Assembly: GCA_037176885.1 (NCBI GenBank)
Contig: JAWWNJ010000027.1
Coordinates: 1,550,001-1,614,000, forward strand
Length of the DNA stretch: 64,000 nt
Reading direction: 5' to 3'
Source: Favolaschia claudopus
Lineage: Eukaryota > Basidiomycota > Agaricomycetes > Agaricales > Mycenaceae
Positions within the stretch are counted from its first letter, which is position 1. Each line of letters begins with the position of its first letter. The position numbers and the translations under genes were made by a program. The notes under the pieces were generated by a model. It saw only the letters and a list, made by a program, of their open reading frames with translations. It searched no databases and had not been told where the DNA came from. Of the stretch, positions 19,331 through 30,568 are shown one piece after another.

Positions 19331-20789
19331 CGTGCAGTGGTGGTCGGCAACGCTGCCAAAATTCGGTGATCGTACAACCGGTATTACCGTATTTGGAAGG
19401 TGCCTCCTCCTCGACTACTCCTTTTCCTCTAAATAGTGTTCCCTGACGCAGGAGAAATACAAAACATGTTTGAATATTCACCAATACCCTAAGGCAGTCT
19501 GTTGAGAGTAATTTCAAGCAAGAAAAGGGTGCAAATACCCAATATATTGTGGCACCTCTCCGACTGCTCACCTAAAAATTCCGACGCGCATGAGGAAGTT
19601 AGAACTATCGGTATACCCGGAAATTGTACCTTACTTAGTCTAGACTGAAATGACTGAAGTTAATTTACAGGAGTGTCGACGTATGTCCAAATAAATGGCG
19701 GGTTTGTGCATTTCGGGGCACAAATTAAAACAACGACTTCAGTCATTTGCTTTAGGGAGCATCCACCATTCATTTGTCCCGCCAAAATTTTCCCTCAAAG
19801 TGCTTGCACGATGAGGAAAACCGTCTGACCACTGATTGTGCACCTGTCGGAGTTTGAAATTGGCGGCGGGTCGTGCAGAGCGGAGCAGCAAGTCTGTATC
19901 AGCAGCCATGATCACGGAGATACTCTAGTGGAGGGAATAGAGATGGAGTGAGTGGTAGTGCGTCCTGTGAGGAGCACCTGAGTCCAGAGGGAGCTTGAGA
20001 GGTTTACCGGCAGCTAGAAAGGGCCGGGGCCCATAACCTAGTCCATTTTCAAGAATTCGGATTATGTAATCACGTTTTCTACCCATTGCCGTGGTATCTA
20101 AGACCAAAGCTCTGTGTAGACCCATACGAGCCGCCTGGAGCTCTTGATTGGCTGGAATCATGACAGAGCACCACGGAAAGTGGTTGAAAAAATGCGTGAC
20201 GAGTCTGTCACATGTGTCACAAGACAGAGCGAAGGGTCAATGCGTCGGCGCAGAAGATACATTTCATTGCAATTTTTTTGAGAGGTAGCTAGCCATATAT
20301 CCATAGATGTCTTCTATTGAGAATTCGAGTCTAGATCTATAGGTGCCAGAAGGAAGCTGCTATAAGAAAAGTGGACTATTTTGCCGTAAGAAACACAGCC
20401 ACAAAGATTATACAATAAGCTTCTACCATTGACACGCCTATGAACTTAAAAACAGACTTCAACACATCGAGGTACGAGCTCAATAGTGTTGAAGTCTGGC
20501 TATGAGAGTAGCCTGGAATTTACCGCGTGGCAGGTCATAGCACCGCCATGCTCCTTGAACTACAAGAAGTTCCTCGCAAGAACTACTACCACCCGCGTGG
20601 CATCAGAGGCGCCATCCCTACCATGAAGGAGAAGGAGAAGCAAGGAAGTAGCGCGGTGCCGACAGCTGCTGTTCCTGTACCGGGCACGTCTGGAGTTTTT
20701 GGAGTGCGGTTCGAGCAACCCTCTTCGCCTCCGCCCAGGATCTCTGCTGTCACTTCGCTGCCAGGACATGGTAGCATTCGGAACACCGC
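19331..20789. other. No recognised gene; two short hairpins
   Basis: At about 19649-19750 an inverted repeat AAATGACTGAAGT ... ACTTCAGTCATTT brackets ~100 bp, possibly a small MITE. At 20453-20500 CAGACTTCAACAC and GTGTTGAAGTCTG form a perfect 13-bp stem. The sequence 19400-19900 may include the 5' part of the copia relic; no long terminal repeats were identified. Confidence 0.5.
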
Positions 20790-21908
20790 CGACCCAAGTC
20801 GAAAAGCTCAAAAAACCACCTCCGAAGTTTTTCCCACGACATTTTGGCTGTGGCCAAATTTTTGAGGTCAAAGATCGAAACTGTGTGTACCCCTTTTGAG
20901 CTCCGAGCGCAAAATTACTGATCCTTGCCAGGTGTAAGTGGAAGGGTGACGGACTACAATCTGAGCGGTAATCCGTGCAAATTCTCAGCAGTGGCACCAA
21001 CCCACGGCAGCGGCACGGCATGGTGATCGGCAAGCATGTTGACACATGGTCTGTGATAGAATTGATCAACATGATGTAAGTTGTCCAAATACGGCGATGT
21101 TTCCCAAGGAATTTGTGCCAAAACGGCCCGAACTGCAGTCGGCTGCTAATTCGCTCCGCAAACGTATCCGCGCTCGTCTGGTCGTCCCTACACCCCGATA
21201 TCGAGACAACATCCGCGGGCCTTCCGTCCAATTTCTCGGCCGGAATGTTGACTGCTTCCTCCGCTCGTGAAATTGCTTTGATGTTATCAGGGACAGAACC
21301 AGCTCGATTCACGGAGTCGATTGCGCTATGTTTCGTACAGCCGTTTCGGAAAAAGAATACGGGTTTCGGCATTTCTTGCTCCTCAATTCTTTGTTGACAC
21401 TCACTTGGTCTCGGACCCGCTTGATGGATCTGATTTCTTGCCCGCCCAGCCTCGGTACTTGTCCGGAAGAGTTCTGTGAGTGCCATCGAACGTTCTTTCA
21501 GTAATTGAATCACATTGAATGCTCATTTGGACGGTAGTAAATGTGCAAGACTGGTTTGACCCAAATTGTGTTCATTGATGGACTCACGGCATCTGCCTTT
21601 TCGGGCAACAATTTGTGGAGTTTTTGACAGAATCGTCAACAAGTGTAGACAAAAAATTAAGCAGGAAGAAATGACGAAACCCGTATTCTTTTTCCGAAAC
21701 GGCTGTAATTTTCCCATGAAATCTCGGTGTTCGGCCAAAATTTTGGGGTCAATTTTTTTTGATTTTGAGTTTTGGAGAAATCGGCTCATGCAAAACCGTT
21801 GTTTGGGTCTATAACAAGATGTTTACACAGAAAACCAGCCGCCTGGGCATGTGTCACACCTTCCATAAATGAAAGATCAAAGTTGTCGACTTTGCGTGTC
21901 CGGCACTG
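20790..21908 (-). mobile_element. TIR element family J, copy 2 (one end lost)
   Basis: The right end ...GTGTCCGGCACTG is followed by TA (21909-21910). The reverse complement aligns with 3876-5852 from the outer end through the GCGCAATCGACTCC region and the CGTGGGAAAAA tract, then fades around 20790. It lacks families C, D and the hAT MITE but has a family B MITE at 21338-21705. Confidence 0.75.
21338..21705. mobile_element. MITE family B, complete copy
   Basis: 368 bp with ends CAGCCGTTTCGGAAAAAGAA and inverse, flanked by TA (21336-21337, 21706-21707). The undisturbed site is seen in family J copy 1 (around 4079-4080). Confidence 0.93.
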
Positions 21909-21910
21909 TA

Positions 21911-22102
21911 CCAGGTACGCAATCAGCGCGGCAGCATGCACGTCATCTCCTCCCAACTGAAAATGTGACTGTCCTCAGTCACTTGCAGCGGTGAAAACGA
22001 GCCAGAGGAACAGTATCGGGAGATGGAATAGAGAGTGAAGAGTGGCGATGGAGAAGAGCGATGCCAACTGAAATGTGAACGGAGAGGGAAGTGGGAATAC
22101 AA
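21911..22102. other. Short spacer
   Basis: Sequence between family J copy 2 and the gag-like relic; possibly its 3' part on the minus strand. Nothing recognised. Confidence 0.4.
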
Positions 22103-22502
22103 TCAACTGTTGCGCAAATGAACCGACGACGACACAATGGTGGGATGAACAAGGAATGGATCGGCAGCGGCTGCAAGAATGCGAGTGTGTAGTTCAGAGG
22201 GTAAGACTGCTAAACGTTCGGGAGCAAGGACAAAATTGTCCAACGGTGGAGTCAAATGAGATGAATCGAAAGTCGGAGGTGTAGCAATGGATAAGACTGG
22301 ATGCGTGGTAGAAGGAATCGTCGATGATGATGCTTTTGAACGCGATGGAATGGATGGAGGCAAGCCATAATTTCTAGACTTGGGCGGGGCGTAGGCGGGA
22401 ATCTGAGATGGAGACGTAATAGGAGCACGATACGAATCGAGTGACGTCGGTGGAAGCGTCATGGGTGTGGTGGATGACTTGGATGGTATGATGGCTGGGG
22501 TA

Positions 22503-22636
22503 CACTGGCGGCGGCATCTGATGCCACCCCCTAAAAATAGAATTGCCCATTTTGGAACCCTTGAATCTTGATGGAAATGATGTCGATTGGCGCCACATCA
22601 TTTTTTTGGGGGTGGCATCAGATGCCGCCGCCAGTG
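22503..22636. mobile_element. 134-bp hairpin MITE (family N)
   Basis: CACTGGCGGCGGCATCTGAT and its exact inverse form ~30-bp arms around a ~75-bp loop, flanked by TA (22501-22502, 22637-22638). It is the smallest TIR element in the window. Confidence 0.9.
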
Positions 22637-22901
22637 TAGGAGCGGGAGCATGAGCAACACGAGGCTCAATGGGAATAGGACGTGGAGCAGCGAACGACGA
22701 TGAGGAAGCGGAATCGACGTGGGATCGGCTGTGATATTCTCGGATTCTCGGATACGAGCACGCAGATTGGGACCGGGGATGCTATGCGGGACGTATAAAC
22801 CACTTGGCAGTACGACTTTGCCGTGGGCATTGCGTTTGCAAATGCCGGAACAAATATCGGCAACGAGGCGGGAACAACAACGGATGAGGTGTGAACAACT
22901 A

Positions 22902-23277
22902 CTGTACCTCCCTGTATGGGAGGCTGGAGCAACCGTCACGGTAACGGTGGGGTCGGTTGTGTTGCCTCTTTTTGAGGTGGTCACGGTCACGATTGAGGCC
23001 GATGCCTTGAAAAAATCGTGACACAGCACGAAGAAAAAGTTTTCTGCCTGGGAACATACACAGTTGAGTCTGTGCTTACCTTGTGTGCTGCTTATTAGCC
23101 GGCATCCCTCGAAATTGTAGTGAATTCGACAATCTGATGACTTCTTCCCGAGTTTTCTGAGGGAGATGGTTGCCTCCTTTGGCAACGGTCACGGCTCACG
23201 GCGGGTCGGTTGCCTGAAAACAAGGCAACCGTTTTGTCACGGTCCCTCGACGGTTGCTTCCATACAGGGAGGTACAG
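22902..23277. mobile_element. MITE family O inside gag zinc knuckle
   Basis: 376 bp with ends CTGTACCTCCCTGTATGG and inverse; GCAACCGTCACGG-type subrepeats are inside both arms. TA flanks (22900-22901, 23278-23279). It lies within the CCHC motif of the gag-like frame. Confidence 0.88.
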
Positions 23278-23409
23278 TACTGCAATAACTGCAGGGTCGA
23301 GAAAGAATGGGGGTAGAATGCGATGCGGCAGGGGTAACGTGCTGAGCGATCAACGGAAGGAGCGCAGTGAGAAGGCTTGCCAACACTTCCAGGAGCGTTG
23401 GAGTATCTT

Positions 23410-26315
23410 CCCCCGGAAGTAAAGGAGTCCACCTTCAACCAGCCATTCCAAAGAGCGGGCAGACTGGACGCCCCGGGCCTTGAGGAGTTCCTTGGCAGTC
23501 AAGGCGATGGGCTCCTCAAGGTCAGGTTCCCCGGCCAGCGCATCACAGATGTCGCGCAGGAGGGGAGCCTCAGGGCCAGTGATAACCAGGGCTTCAGTGG
23601 CCCGAACGTGGAACAGCTCGGGTCGAAGCAGGGTAACGTCCTGGTTATCATCCTGCACTCCATGGTCCGGTCTCCGAGAAAGCGCATCGGGGCGAGCCAT
23701 GAGGCGACCCGGTTGGTGGTGCAGCGAAAGGTCGAAACCGGAGAGGTAGAGAGACCACCGAGCTTGGCGACGGTTGAGCTTCTGGGCCTTCCGGAAATAT
23801 TTGTGGTCCGTCCAGATCTCAACCGGGTGCTGCGCGCCCTCAAGGAAGTGGCGCCACTCCTCAAGGGCTCGCACAATCGCAAGCATCTCCTTGTCGTGAA
23901 TCTCGTAATTCCGCTGCACCTCGTTCAGGCTCTTAGAGTAGAACGCAACCGGATGCCACTTGCCATTGTCACCCTGCTGGGAGAGGACGGCACCGGTTGC
24001 ATAGTCAGAGCTGTCAGCCTCGAGCCGGTACGGGCGCTCGGGGTTCGGGAGAACCAGAACTGGGTCCCGAGTCACCCGCCGCTTGAGCTCATCAAAGGCA
24101 GCTTGCTCCTCAGGCCCCCAGGTTCAGGCAATGCCCTTCTTGGTGAGCCTGAAGAGGGCTTGAGCAACGTCTGAGAAGCCCGCAATGAACCGGCGGTAGA
24201 AGTTTGTGAAGCCAAGGAACTGCTGCACATCCTTCTTATTCTCAGGCGCTGGCCAAGCTGCCACTCCTGCAACCTTTACAGGGTCCATCTCGACATGGTT
24301 GTGGGAGATAATCACGCCGAGGTACTCAATGGAGGTCCGCTCAAACTCACACTTCTCGGCTCGAAGGTACAGTTGCGGCAAAATCAAATTACTTACCAAA
24401 TATGGAAATTCTCATCAATCCCCTCCTTTTGCACCCAGATGAATGGTTGTTTCATGCGGTAAGCGGACAGAAATACTTAGAGGCTCCATCTTGTACGTTG
24501 TACGCCTGGTGTAGAAAAAATTGTGTCTTTGCATTGATGTTGGCTGGATAGCCGCCAAGTTTGTGTATCAAAGTGCGGCCAAAATCAGTTGGAAGTATGA
24601 TGAATTTGGTTATTTTTTGTGCCTAGATGTATTCAATCAAAGGAGTCCAGGCCTTTTGTGCCATTCCAGCCTACGTATGGATGGTTTTTCTGTGCGGTCG
24701 GGCAGTTCTGATGAGAATTTCCTTATTTGGTAAGTAATTTGATCTTGCCGCAACTGTAAAGCTTGTTTGCGCGAAGCCTCCGCAGGACCTCTCGGACGAT
24801 CTCTCGATGCCGACGGATGTCTGAGTGGGCAATGAGGATATCATTGAGGTAGACCATGACGTCGCCAGAGAGGATAAAATCCTGAAAGATGTCGTTCATC
24901 ATGGTCTGGAAGGTTGCAGGGGAGTTGGTCAGACCGAAGTACATGACCAGCGGCTCAAACAGTCCCCGGTTGGTCCGGAACGCTGCCTTCCACTCGTCGC
25001 CTTCACGGATTCGAACGTTGTTAAAGCCCCATCGGACATCGAGCTTCGTGAAGTACCGGGCTCCCCTGAGTCGGTTGATGAGGTTGTTGATTAAGGGGAG
25101 CGCTCGATAGTCCTGTACGAACCGAAGTCCGCCGTCCTTCTTCTTGACAAAGAAGACGGGTGAGGCCATAGGTGATTTTGACGGTCGAATCCGGCCAGTG
25201 CCAAGTCCCTCCTCGATGAAGGCATGAAGTTCCTTCTGTTCAAGAGGCGAGATTGGGTAGACCTTGCAGTTCGTGGGTTTAGAGTCCGGCACGAGCTCAA
25301 TGGCATGGTCCCAGGATCGGCGTTCAGGCAGCGAGTCGAAGGACTCCTTGTTGAAAACATCGTCAAACTCTCGGGCCCATTCGGGAACGTCCGAGCGCGC
25401 CGGGGCTGAGTTTTTGGCGTATGCCTCAGCCAGGTGCTGAGAGACGGTGCTTCCAGCACGGATATCCTCAGAAGGCAGGAACTGGGTGTAGAACACCCGG
25501 TCTCCCGGCTCAAGGGGGTCATCCACTTCATCCGCATCATCCACTTCATCCACATCATCCTCGTCATCATCCTCGTAGTCCGGGAACAGCTCTGGCAGGT
25601 CATCGTATTCATCTTCGCCTAAGTCTATGGCACAGATGGATGGAAGGGGACCAAGTCGGAGCTGCCGGAGGATCTCTGCGGCCAGGCGGGACTCTCGGCG
25701 TGCAGCACGAGCCTCCAGGCGAACCTCGGTGCGGCACGTAGAGCACTCGCTAGGGCATCTGCTCATCTTGACCTCTCGGGTGTCCCAGTCGATCTCCGGG
25801 TTATGCTTCCGGAGCCAGGAGTAGCCGAGGATAAGCTTCTGCTTCCCAAGACGGGTAACAGCGAGCTGCATGCGCTCAGAGTGACCACGATACTGCAGCA
25901 CGACGTCAGCCACCTCGCGGATTGCACCAGCCTCATTTGGCGAGCCATCCACATTGAAAACTGGATTGGGCTGTGCGAGGCGGCGGAGGGGGAGGCCGGA
26001 CTTAGCTGCGAACTCAGAGTCAATGAAGTCTGAGGTGGCACGGCAGTCAACGAGACCTTCGAGGGAAAGCTTGGTGGCGTCCTGGACTGCCTGAATCTCA
26101 AGGGGGAGATGTAGGGAGTTGGCACCGGGTGCAGCAGCAACAGTATAGCGCTGAGGAAGTCTACGTTCCCAAGGCTTTCGCCGGATGCGTGGGGAACGGA
26201 GGGGAGCAGGGGGTACGTCTTTCATTTCGGCAGGTTCAACAGATGTAACATTGGCAGACTCATCATACAAACATGCGAAACGATTAGGAGACGCAATCGA
26301 GGGCGTACCGCTCAC
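23410..26315 (-). pseudogene. Ty3/gypsy pol: protease, RT and RNase H, inactive and truncated
   Basis: Minus strand. Protease region with GLVDCRATSDFID, where active enzymes have D-S/T-G; here it is D-C-R (codons near 26040-26048). RT region with PMASPVFFVKKKDGGLRF, LPLINNLINRLRGARYF, LFEPLVMYFGLTNSPATFQ and MVYLNDILIAH; the catalytic Y-x-D-D box reads Y-L-N-D (Asn codon at 24843-24845). A family C MITE (24370-24756) splits the RT thumb. The frame resumes with AEKCEFERTSIEYLGVIIS and QFLGFTNFYRRFIAGF, is stopped by TGA at 24124-24126, and continues with the RNase H part (RLEADSSDYATGAVLSQQ, NYEIHDKEMLAIVRALEEW, RRQARWSLYLSGFDLSLHHQ). About a dozen residues after QDYR seem missing. The pol frame starts one base back from the gag frame at 26312-26315, compatible with -1 frameshifting. 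No integrase follows: sequence joins the gag-like relic near 23410. Confidence 0.9.
24370..24756 (-). mobile_element. MITE family C, copy 2, inside gypsy RT
   Basis: 387 bp, inverted relative to 4090-4476 and identical by eye. TA flanks at 24368-24369 and 24757-24758. The host frame before and after it is continuous RT sequence. Confidence 0.95.
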
Positions 26316-26740
26316 TCGTCGCGTGGGGGAAAACCCTGCTCTTCCTCGGCAGCTACAGACTCCGACTCAGGCAGCGAGTCGGTGGTGGCGACCCGAGCCA
26401 CCAGTTCAGAGAGGAGCTTGGACCCAAGCTGACGAATGACCTCGTCAAGGACATCAGTGGCTCGGACGTCAGCGGGGGTGGGGCAATCCCGGGCCAGGTG
26501 TGGACCGCCGCATCGGTAGCAGCCGCGGGGAGGTCCTCTCCCGGAGCGCGTGCGATCAACGTCCATGGGGACTACCTGCGGAGGAGCAGGAGCTGGCATA
26601 GGGAAGACACCTGCTGGACGTGAGCGAGCGGCTGGCGGAGCTGAGGGGGCTTTTGGGAGAAGCCCAGCAGCACGAGCCCGCACGTGCGATTCGTACTGGC
26701 GGTACGCTCGGGTCCGCCAAGCCATGTACTCGGTCTCCAC

Positions 26741-27608
26741 AAAAGTGACCGGAAATCCGCTTATTGCTTGCCAAATTTGTAGTATTTTCGGAAGCAAACT
26801 AGATAGGTGTAATCCTTGCTTTATTCTGATCACATATCATACATATCATGTGTAAAGCTGCTCAGGAGAGACCGTTCCAGAGGGACAAATCCATCAGCTG
26901 TATTTTGACGGTGATCAACAAAGTCAGTGCAACACAGCTTGTTCTGGGAGGAAAATTATGGTTTTGATTTTGCAAGACTCTTCAGCATGGTGTCCTTTTG
27001 TGGGCACGAAGACTCGACATTGAAAAGAAACTGTGTACAGTGAATATTTGCAGCGTTTATTTTGACTGTCTCAGTCTGTCACTTTCAACAGAGCGTCAGA
27101 CAATTATTTAGGGTGTTTTAAGCAACAATTCAATCAGTTCTGGTGTTGTTCTACCTAACAATGAACACTAATTGTGTTCAAGAGGCCTATTGATATTGCT
27201 TCTGTCCCCAAACTTGCATAAATGTGAGTGGAAAACTGAAATTTAAGCAAAAGGTTGAAAATTCTGGTTTCCACAATTCTGGTCTGATAGTGCATCATTT
27301 GGAATGGTTCAGAGGGCTTGAGAGATACTAACAGAGCGCTCATGTAGTATGCATTGTGCGAAAATGGTCAACCATGCTTATTTGAGCCAACAGCAACCAA
27401 TTTCTGGCACAACCTTGACAACTTGGCATTAATATTTTGCCAACCAAGAACATCCTGAATTCAACTAGCTCTAGAATGATGTAAAGAGAGCAGATCTCCT
27501 AGAGACTTAGGAGATGATCTACTCACATTAAAAGGTATGCAGCCAGGTGCAGAAACCGTGGGAAACGCACATGATCGCGTCGAAATATCGGCATTTCCGG
27601 TCACTTTT
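26741..27608. mobile_element. TIR element in gypsy gag (868 bp)
   Basis: AAAAGTGACCGGAAAT at the left and ATTTCCGGTCACTTTT at the right form inverted ends of ~16-19 bp. The interior has no recognised gene. The target duplication is not clear. It lies next to the 27609-28156 element. Confidence 0.65.
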
Positions 27609-28156
27609 CACTGCGTTCCGACCCTTCCTAAACGGAGGGTGAGGTTAGGTGACCTACACTGAGCTCAACGGAGATCTGTGTTTAGCCAACTAAACCGACT
27701 CTGTGCAGCTCAGTCTAGCTCAGTTGATCTCAGTTTAGCCGATTGTAGGTCTGCGCGGCTCAGCGTACTGGCTTAGACAGAGCTACACTGACCTTGTTTA
27801 CCTATCCTATGCCTCCTTGACAGAGTTCCGCCGACTTTTTATTCACCCGATACCACGAATTTGACAGAACGTGAATATCTTGCGATCATCACAATTGACA
27901 CGGGTGAACAGCTCTTGTGAGGGAAGAAGGTAAGTTTAGATGTGCAGAGCCATGCTGAGATCACCTACACATACCTCTACCGAGCTGCTCTGAGCTAAAC
28001 CCATGTCCGTTTAGACGTCTCACAGAGACATGTTTCCAGCTAAAAATATCCTGCGTGTAGGCGGCTAAACGGAGGCTGTGTAGTGACGTACGCTCACCTC
28101 ACAGTGACATGTCATCAGCTCGGCTGACTCTGTTTAGGCGACCCCGGAACGCAGTG
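27609..28156. mobile_element. CACTG-ended element with 3-bp TSD
   Basis: 548 bp with ends CACTGCGTTCCG...CGGAACGCAGTG, flanked by TTT on both sides (27606-27608, 28157-28159). The interior is full of short repeats such as CTAAACGGAG, GTTTAGCC and AGCTCAG, like subterminal repeats of CACTA elements. CACT ends with a 3-bp duplication support a CACTA-like non-autonomous element. Confidence 0.7.
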
Positions 28157-28676
28157 TTTATGGACACCGAGTAGTCGCGGAGGTCTGGGGGGTCACTGGA
28201 CGAGGTGATGGCCGCATTGATGGCAGGGTCAAGGCCAGAGCGGAACTTGGTGACCTTGACCAACGCGTCAGCAAACCCAGCAAGGTCGAAGAGGTCTTCA
28301 AAGTCATCAGTGGACTTGAAGACATCCCGGGAGCCCATATAGTACGCCCTAGACTCGAGCTTGTGTAGGGCGTGGTCCTGCTGGTTCTCCTCGACAAAGC
28401 ATGAGCAGAACTCCTTGGTGAAGGCGTCCCAGGTGAGGAAGGGGAAAGGGGATGGACATGCGCTCAGCCCATTTTTGCGCAGAGTCTTGTCACATAAAGG
28501 ACATGGTGAAACGCACTGCCTTTTCCTCAGACATCTCGCCACCTTCGACAAACGCCTCCGGAACCAGTCGGATGTAAGTCCGAGCTGAGTGAAGGAAGGC
28601 CCGGCCAGCCGAGCGGTCGCCGTCAAAGACGAAAGGGGGGTTCGGTCGAAGGACCGTTTTTGCTGCCGGTGTGAGG

Positions 28677-29216
28677 TTGGCAAAGAGTCCTGGACTCTCG
28701 GCCGGAGGCTCTGGAGGAGCGGCAGGGGTCGGAGCAGTAGTAGTGGGAGGATTGGCAGCGGTTTGAAAAAGCTCGACCAGACGGTCAACAGTCCTCTCGA
28801 GCCTATCCATCCGCTCGGCGGCGGCTGCAGCAGCGGCGGCAGAGTCGGTCATGGTAGGTTCTAGAGAGGGGGAGGAGGGGGCAAGATTCGCGGTTTGTGC
28901 GTCCGAGACAGCAGAGGAGGAGTCCGACGAAGCGTCTGAAAAATCGTTGGCAAAGAGTCCTGGACTCTCGGCCGGAGGCTCTGGAGGAGCGGCAGGGGTC
29001 GGAGCAGTAGTAGTGGGAGGATTGGCAGCGGTTTGAAAAAGCTCGACCAGACGGTCAACAGTCCTCTCGAGCCTATCCATCCGCTCGGCGGCGGCTGCAG
29101 CAGCGGCGGCAGAGTCGGTCATGGTAGGTTCTAGAGAGGGGGAGGAGGGGGCAAGATTCGCGGTTTGTGCGTCCGAGACAGCAGAGGAGGAGTCCGACGA
29201 AGCGTCTGAAAAATCG
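28677..29216 (-). repeat. 270-bp tandem duplication across the gag start
   Basis: 28677-28946 and 28947-29216 are identical by eye. The unit covers 5' leader, start codon and the first ~57 codons of gag. As 270 is divisible by three, the upstream start remains in frame with the second copy. Confidence 0.93.
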
Positions 29217-30199
29217 CCAAAGCGCGCAATCTTGACCAGTTAATCCCTTGGAGCCTTTCTTCTGCTGTAAGGGCAACCTTTAGGACCCGAGATGTCTCGA
29301 GGGTCTAGCGAGGGAGAATCCAAAGTTAATTAAAGACGCTACTCAAGATAGAGAGCGTGGGATCCCTGCACCTTACTTAAGCACGTTATGTAACACTTAT
29401 TAATGGTTTGAAAAGCACCTTCCACACTGCAAGGAGGTTCTGTCACTCATTGCGCCGCAAAGGTTTGACAGGTTCCACCCTTAAGCGAGCTGCCGTCATG
29501 TGGCTGTGCTGGCCAAATTTTCCTCCGAAGTTTTTGAAAAGTGTCCCATTTGGTGAGAAAACCACATAGAAACACTCAGAAAAAAAGTGGTCTGAATTTT
29601 TTTGTGGGTCATATAGCAAGAGACCAAGGGACATTTTGGCAACTCTGCCCAATAGGAACCCTTCATTGAACCTCTATCTAAGACTTGTATTGGGCAAAAT
29701 TCCCAATCTGGACCTTAGCATCGTGCTATAAGCCCTCGACGTCGAGCGTGACAATGTCACAGTGTGATGCTGACCCTGAATTTTGGCCTGATTTACTCTA
29801 TTTTTCGGCACTGATGGCGCTCTGGCGGCCTCAAAAACCACGATTTTTCTTTAAAAATGCGCGCAAACGCTTAGTTTAGAGGAGCTGCATCGCCCTATCT
29901 AGTCAAAACCTCCGTCAGATGGCTGGTTCGCGAAATAGACCTCTCAAATTGGACGTTGTTTTACTCTATGGATGTTACAGACCTATATGTCAGTGACCGG
30001 GGGCCTACAGCGCACCTAGCGAGGGAAAGAGAAGAAAGGCTAAGGATTCCCACGCTAGGTGTGGCAAACATATACTAACTAGTTCCCACAAGGCCGGGTC
30101 AACCGGCAATAGTCTCTGGCCCGGTTGATGATGAAATCCATTAACGTGCTCGAGCCGCTGTAAGCGGCTATGGTACACGATACTTTGCTACTTTACTAC
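29217..30199. other. Region upstream of gypsy gag; no gene recognised
   Basis: This is where the leader and 5' LTR of the minus-strand gypsy element would be expected. The stretch 30010-30190 contains short inverted words (GAGCCGCTGTAAGCGGCT; GCCCGGTTGA / TCAACCGG), but no second LTR copy was found for comparison. Confidence 0.4.
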
Positions 30200-30555
30200 T
30201 TAGAAATAAGGGAAAGAATTTTCAAAGATCCGGAGGGACCTTGAAGAGAGGACCAGCGGCTGCATGTTCTGCAGAAATACGGAGCAGAATGACTTGGCGG
30301 ATAGGGCATGACAAGTCAGTCGCCCGGTGAGGGCCGCCACAGCCGCGCAGACCACATTTGACTGGTAGAAGAGTACATTTGGCGAGGGGTTGGCATGGAG
30401 TAGAGTGCGGGCATTGACAGTTGGAAGTTGGATGATCGGAAGCGCAGATGCCGCAGATAGCGGGACGCTTGCATTGAGACGCAATATGGCCAAACGAGTA
30501 GGCTCGTAAACCAGCCGGTCCGGTGTGACATGATGCCATCGTAACACTCAAGCAA
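30200..30555 (-). pseudogene. LINE-type ORF1 zinc-knuckle fragment
   Basis: The minus-strand frame has FGHIASQCKRPAICGICASD, HPTSNCQCP, KCGLRGCGGPHRATDLSCP and IRQ. Multiple Cys/His knuckles with this spacing occur at the C-terminus of ORF1 (gag-like) proteins of fungal non-LTR retrotransposons (Tad1/I-type). Only ~115 codons remain; no endonuclease or RT frame adjoins it. Confidence 0.6.
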
Positions 30556-30568
30556 AGACCGGAACCGG

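Larger units (their letters stand above)
22103..23440 (-). pseudogene. Retrotransposon gag-like protein with CCHC knuckle, split by two MITEs
   Basis: Minus strand, from the right: EDTPTLLEVLASLLTALLP, then RPCSYC up to a family O MITE (22902-23277), then SHLIRCC, CKRNAHGKVVLPSGLYVP and IPGPNLRARIRES. Then comes a hydrophobic and Pro/Ser-rich stretch broken by a hairpin MITE (22503-22636) and continuing to 22103. Taking out family O gives a C-x2-C-x4-H-x4-C zinc knuckle. The combination of knuckle, GKVVLPxG and PG..L..RI is, from memory, typical of agaricomycete Ty3-type gag proteins. Its right border meets the gypsy pol relic at about 23410. Pre-insertion coding capacity looks reasonable, but the whole is fragmentary. 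Confidence 0.6.
26312..29122 (-). pseudogene. Ty3/gypsy gag, split by two TIR elements
   Basis: Minus strand. N-terminal part 28157-29122: MTDSAAAAAAAAERMDRLER (twice, because of the tandem duplication), a Pro-rich linker, PNPPFVFDGDRSAGRAFLHS and, after a stop (TMSFM*) and a frame change, FLTWDAFTKEFCSCFVEENQ, with the helical capsid-like domain to DPPDLRDYSVSI. C-terminal part 26312-26740: VETEYMAWRTRAYRQYE, a Pro-rich stretch and the zinc knuckle CYRCGGPHLARDCP (C-x2-C-x4-H-x4-C). Between the parts lie two non-autonomous elements (26741-27608, 27609-28156). This is the gag of the pol at 23410-26315: same strand, contiguous and overlapping frames. LTRs were not identified on either side. 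Confidence 0.88.

Noticed and set aside
20560..21513. 317-codon open frame on the minus strand
   Set aside because: It runs across element J and into the family B MITE and contains no protein motif; chance opening.
30010..30190. 5' LTR of the gypsy element
   Set aside because: Suggestive position, but no second copy and no primer-binding site could be identified.
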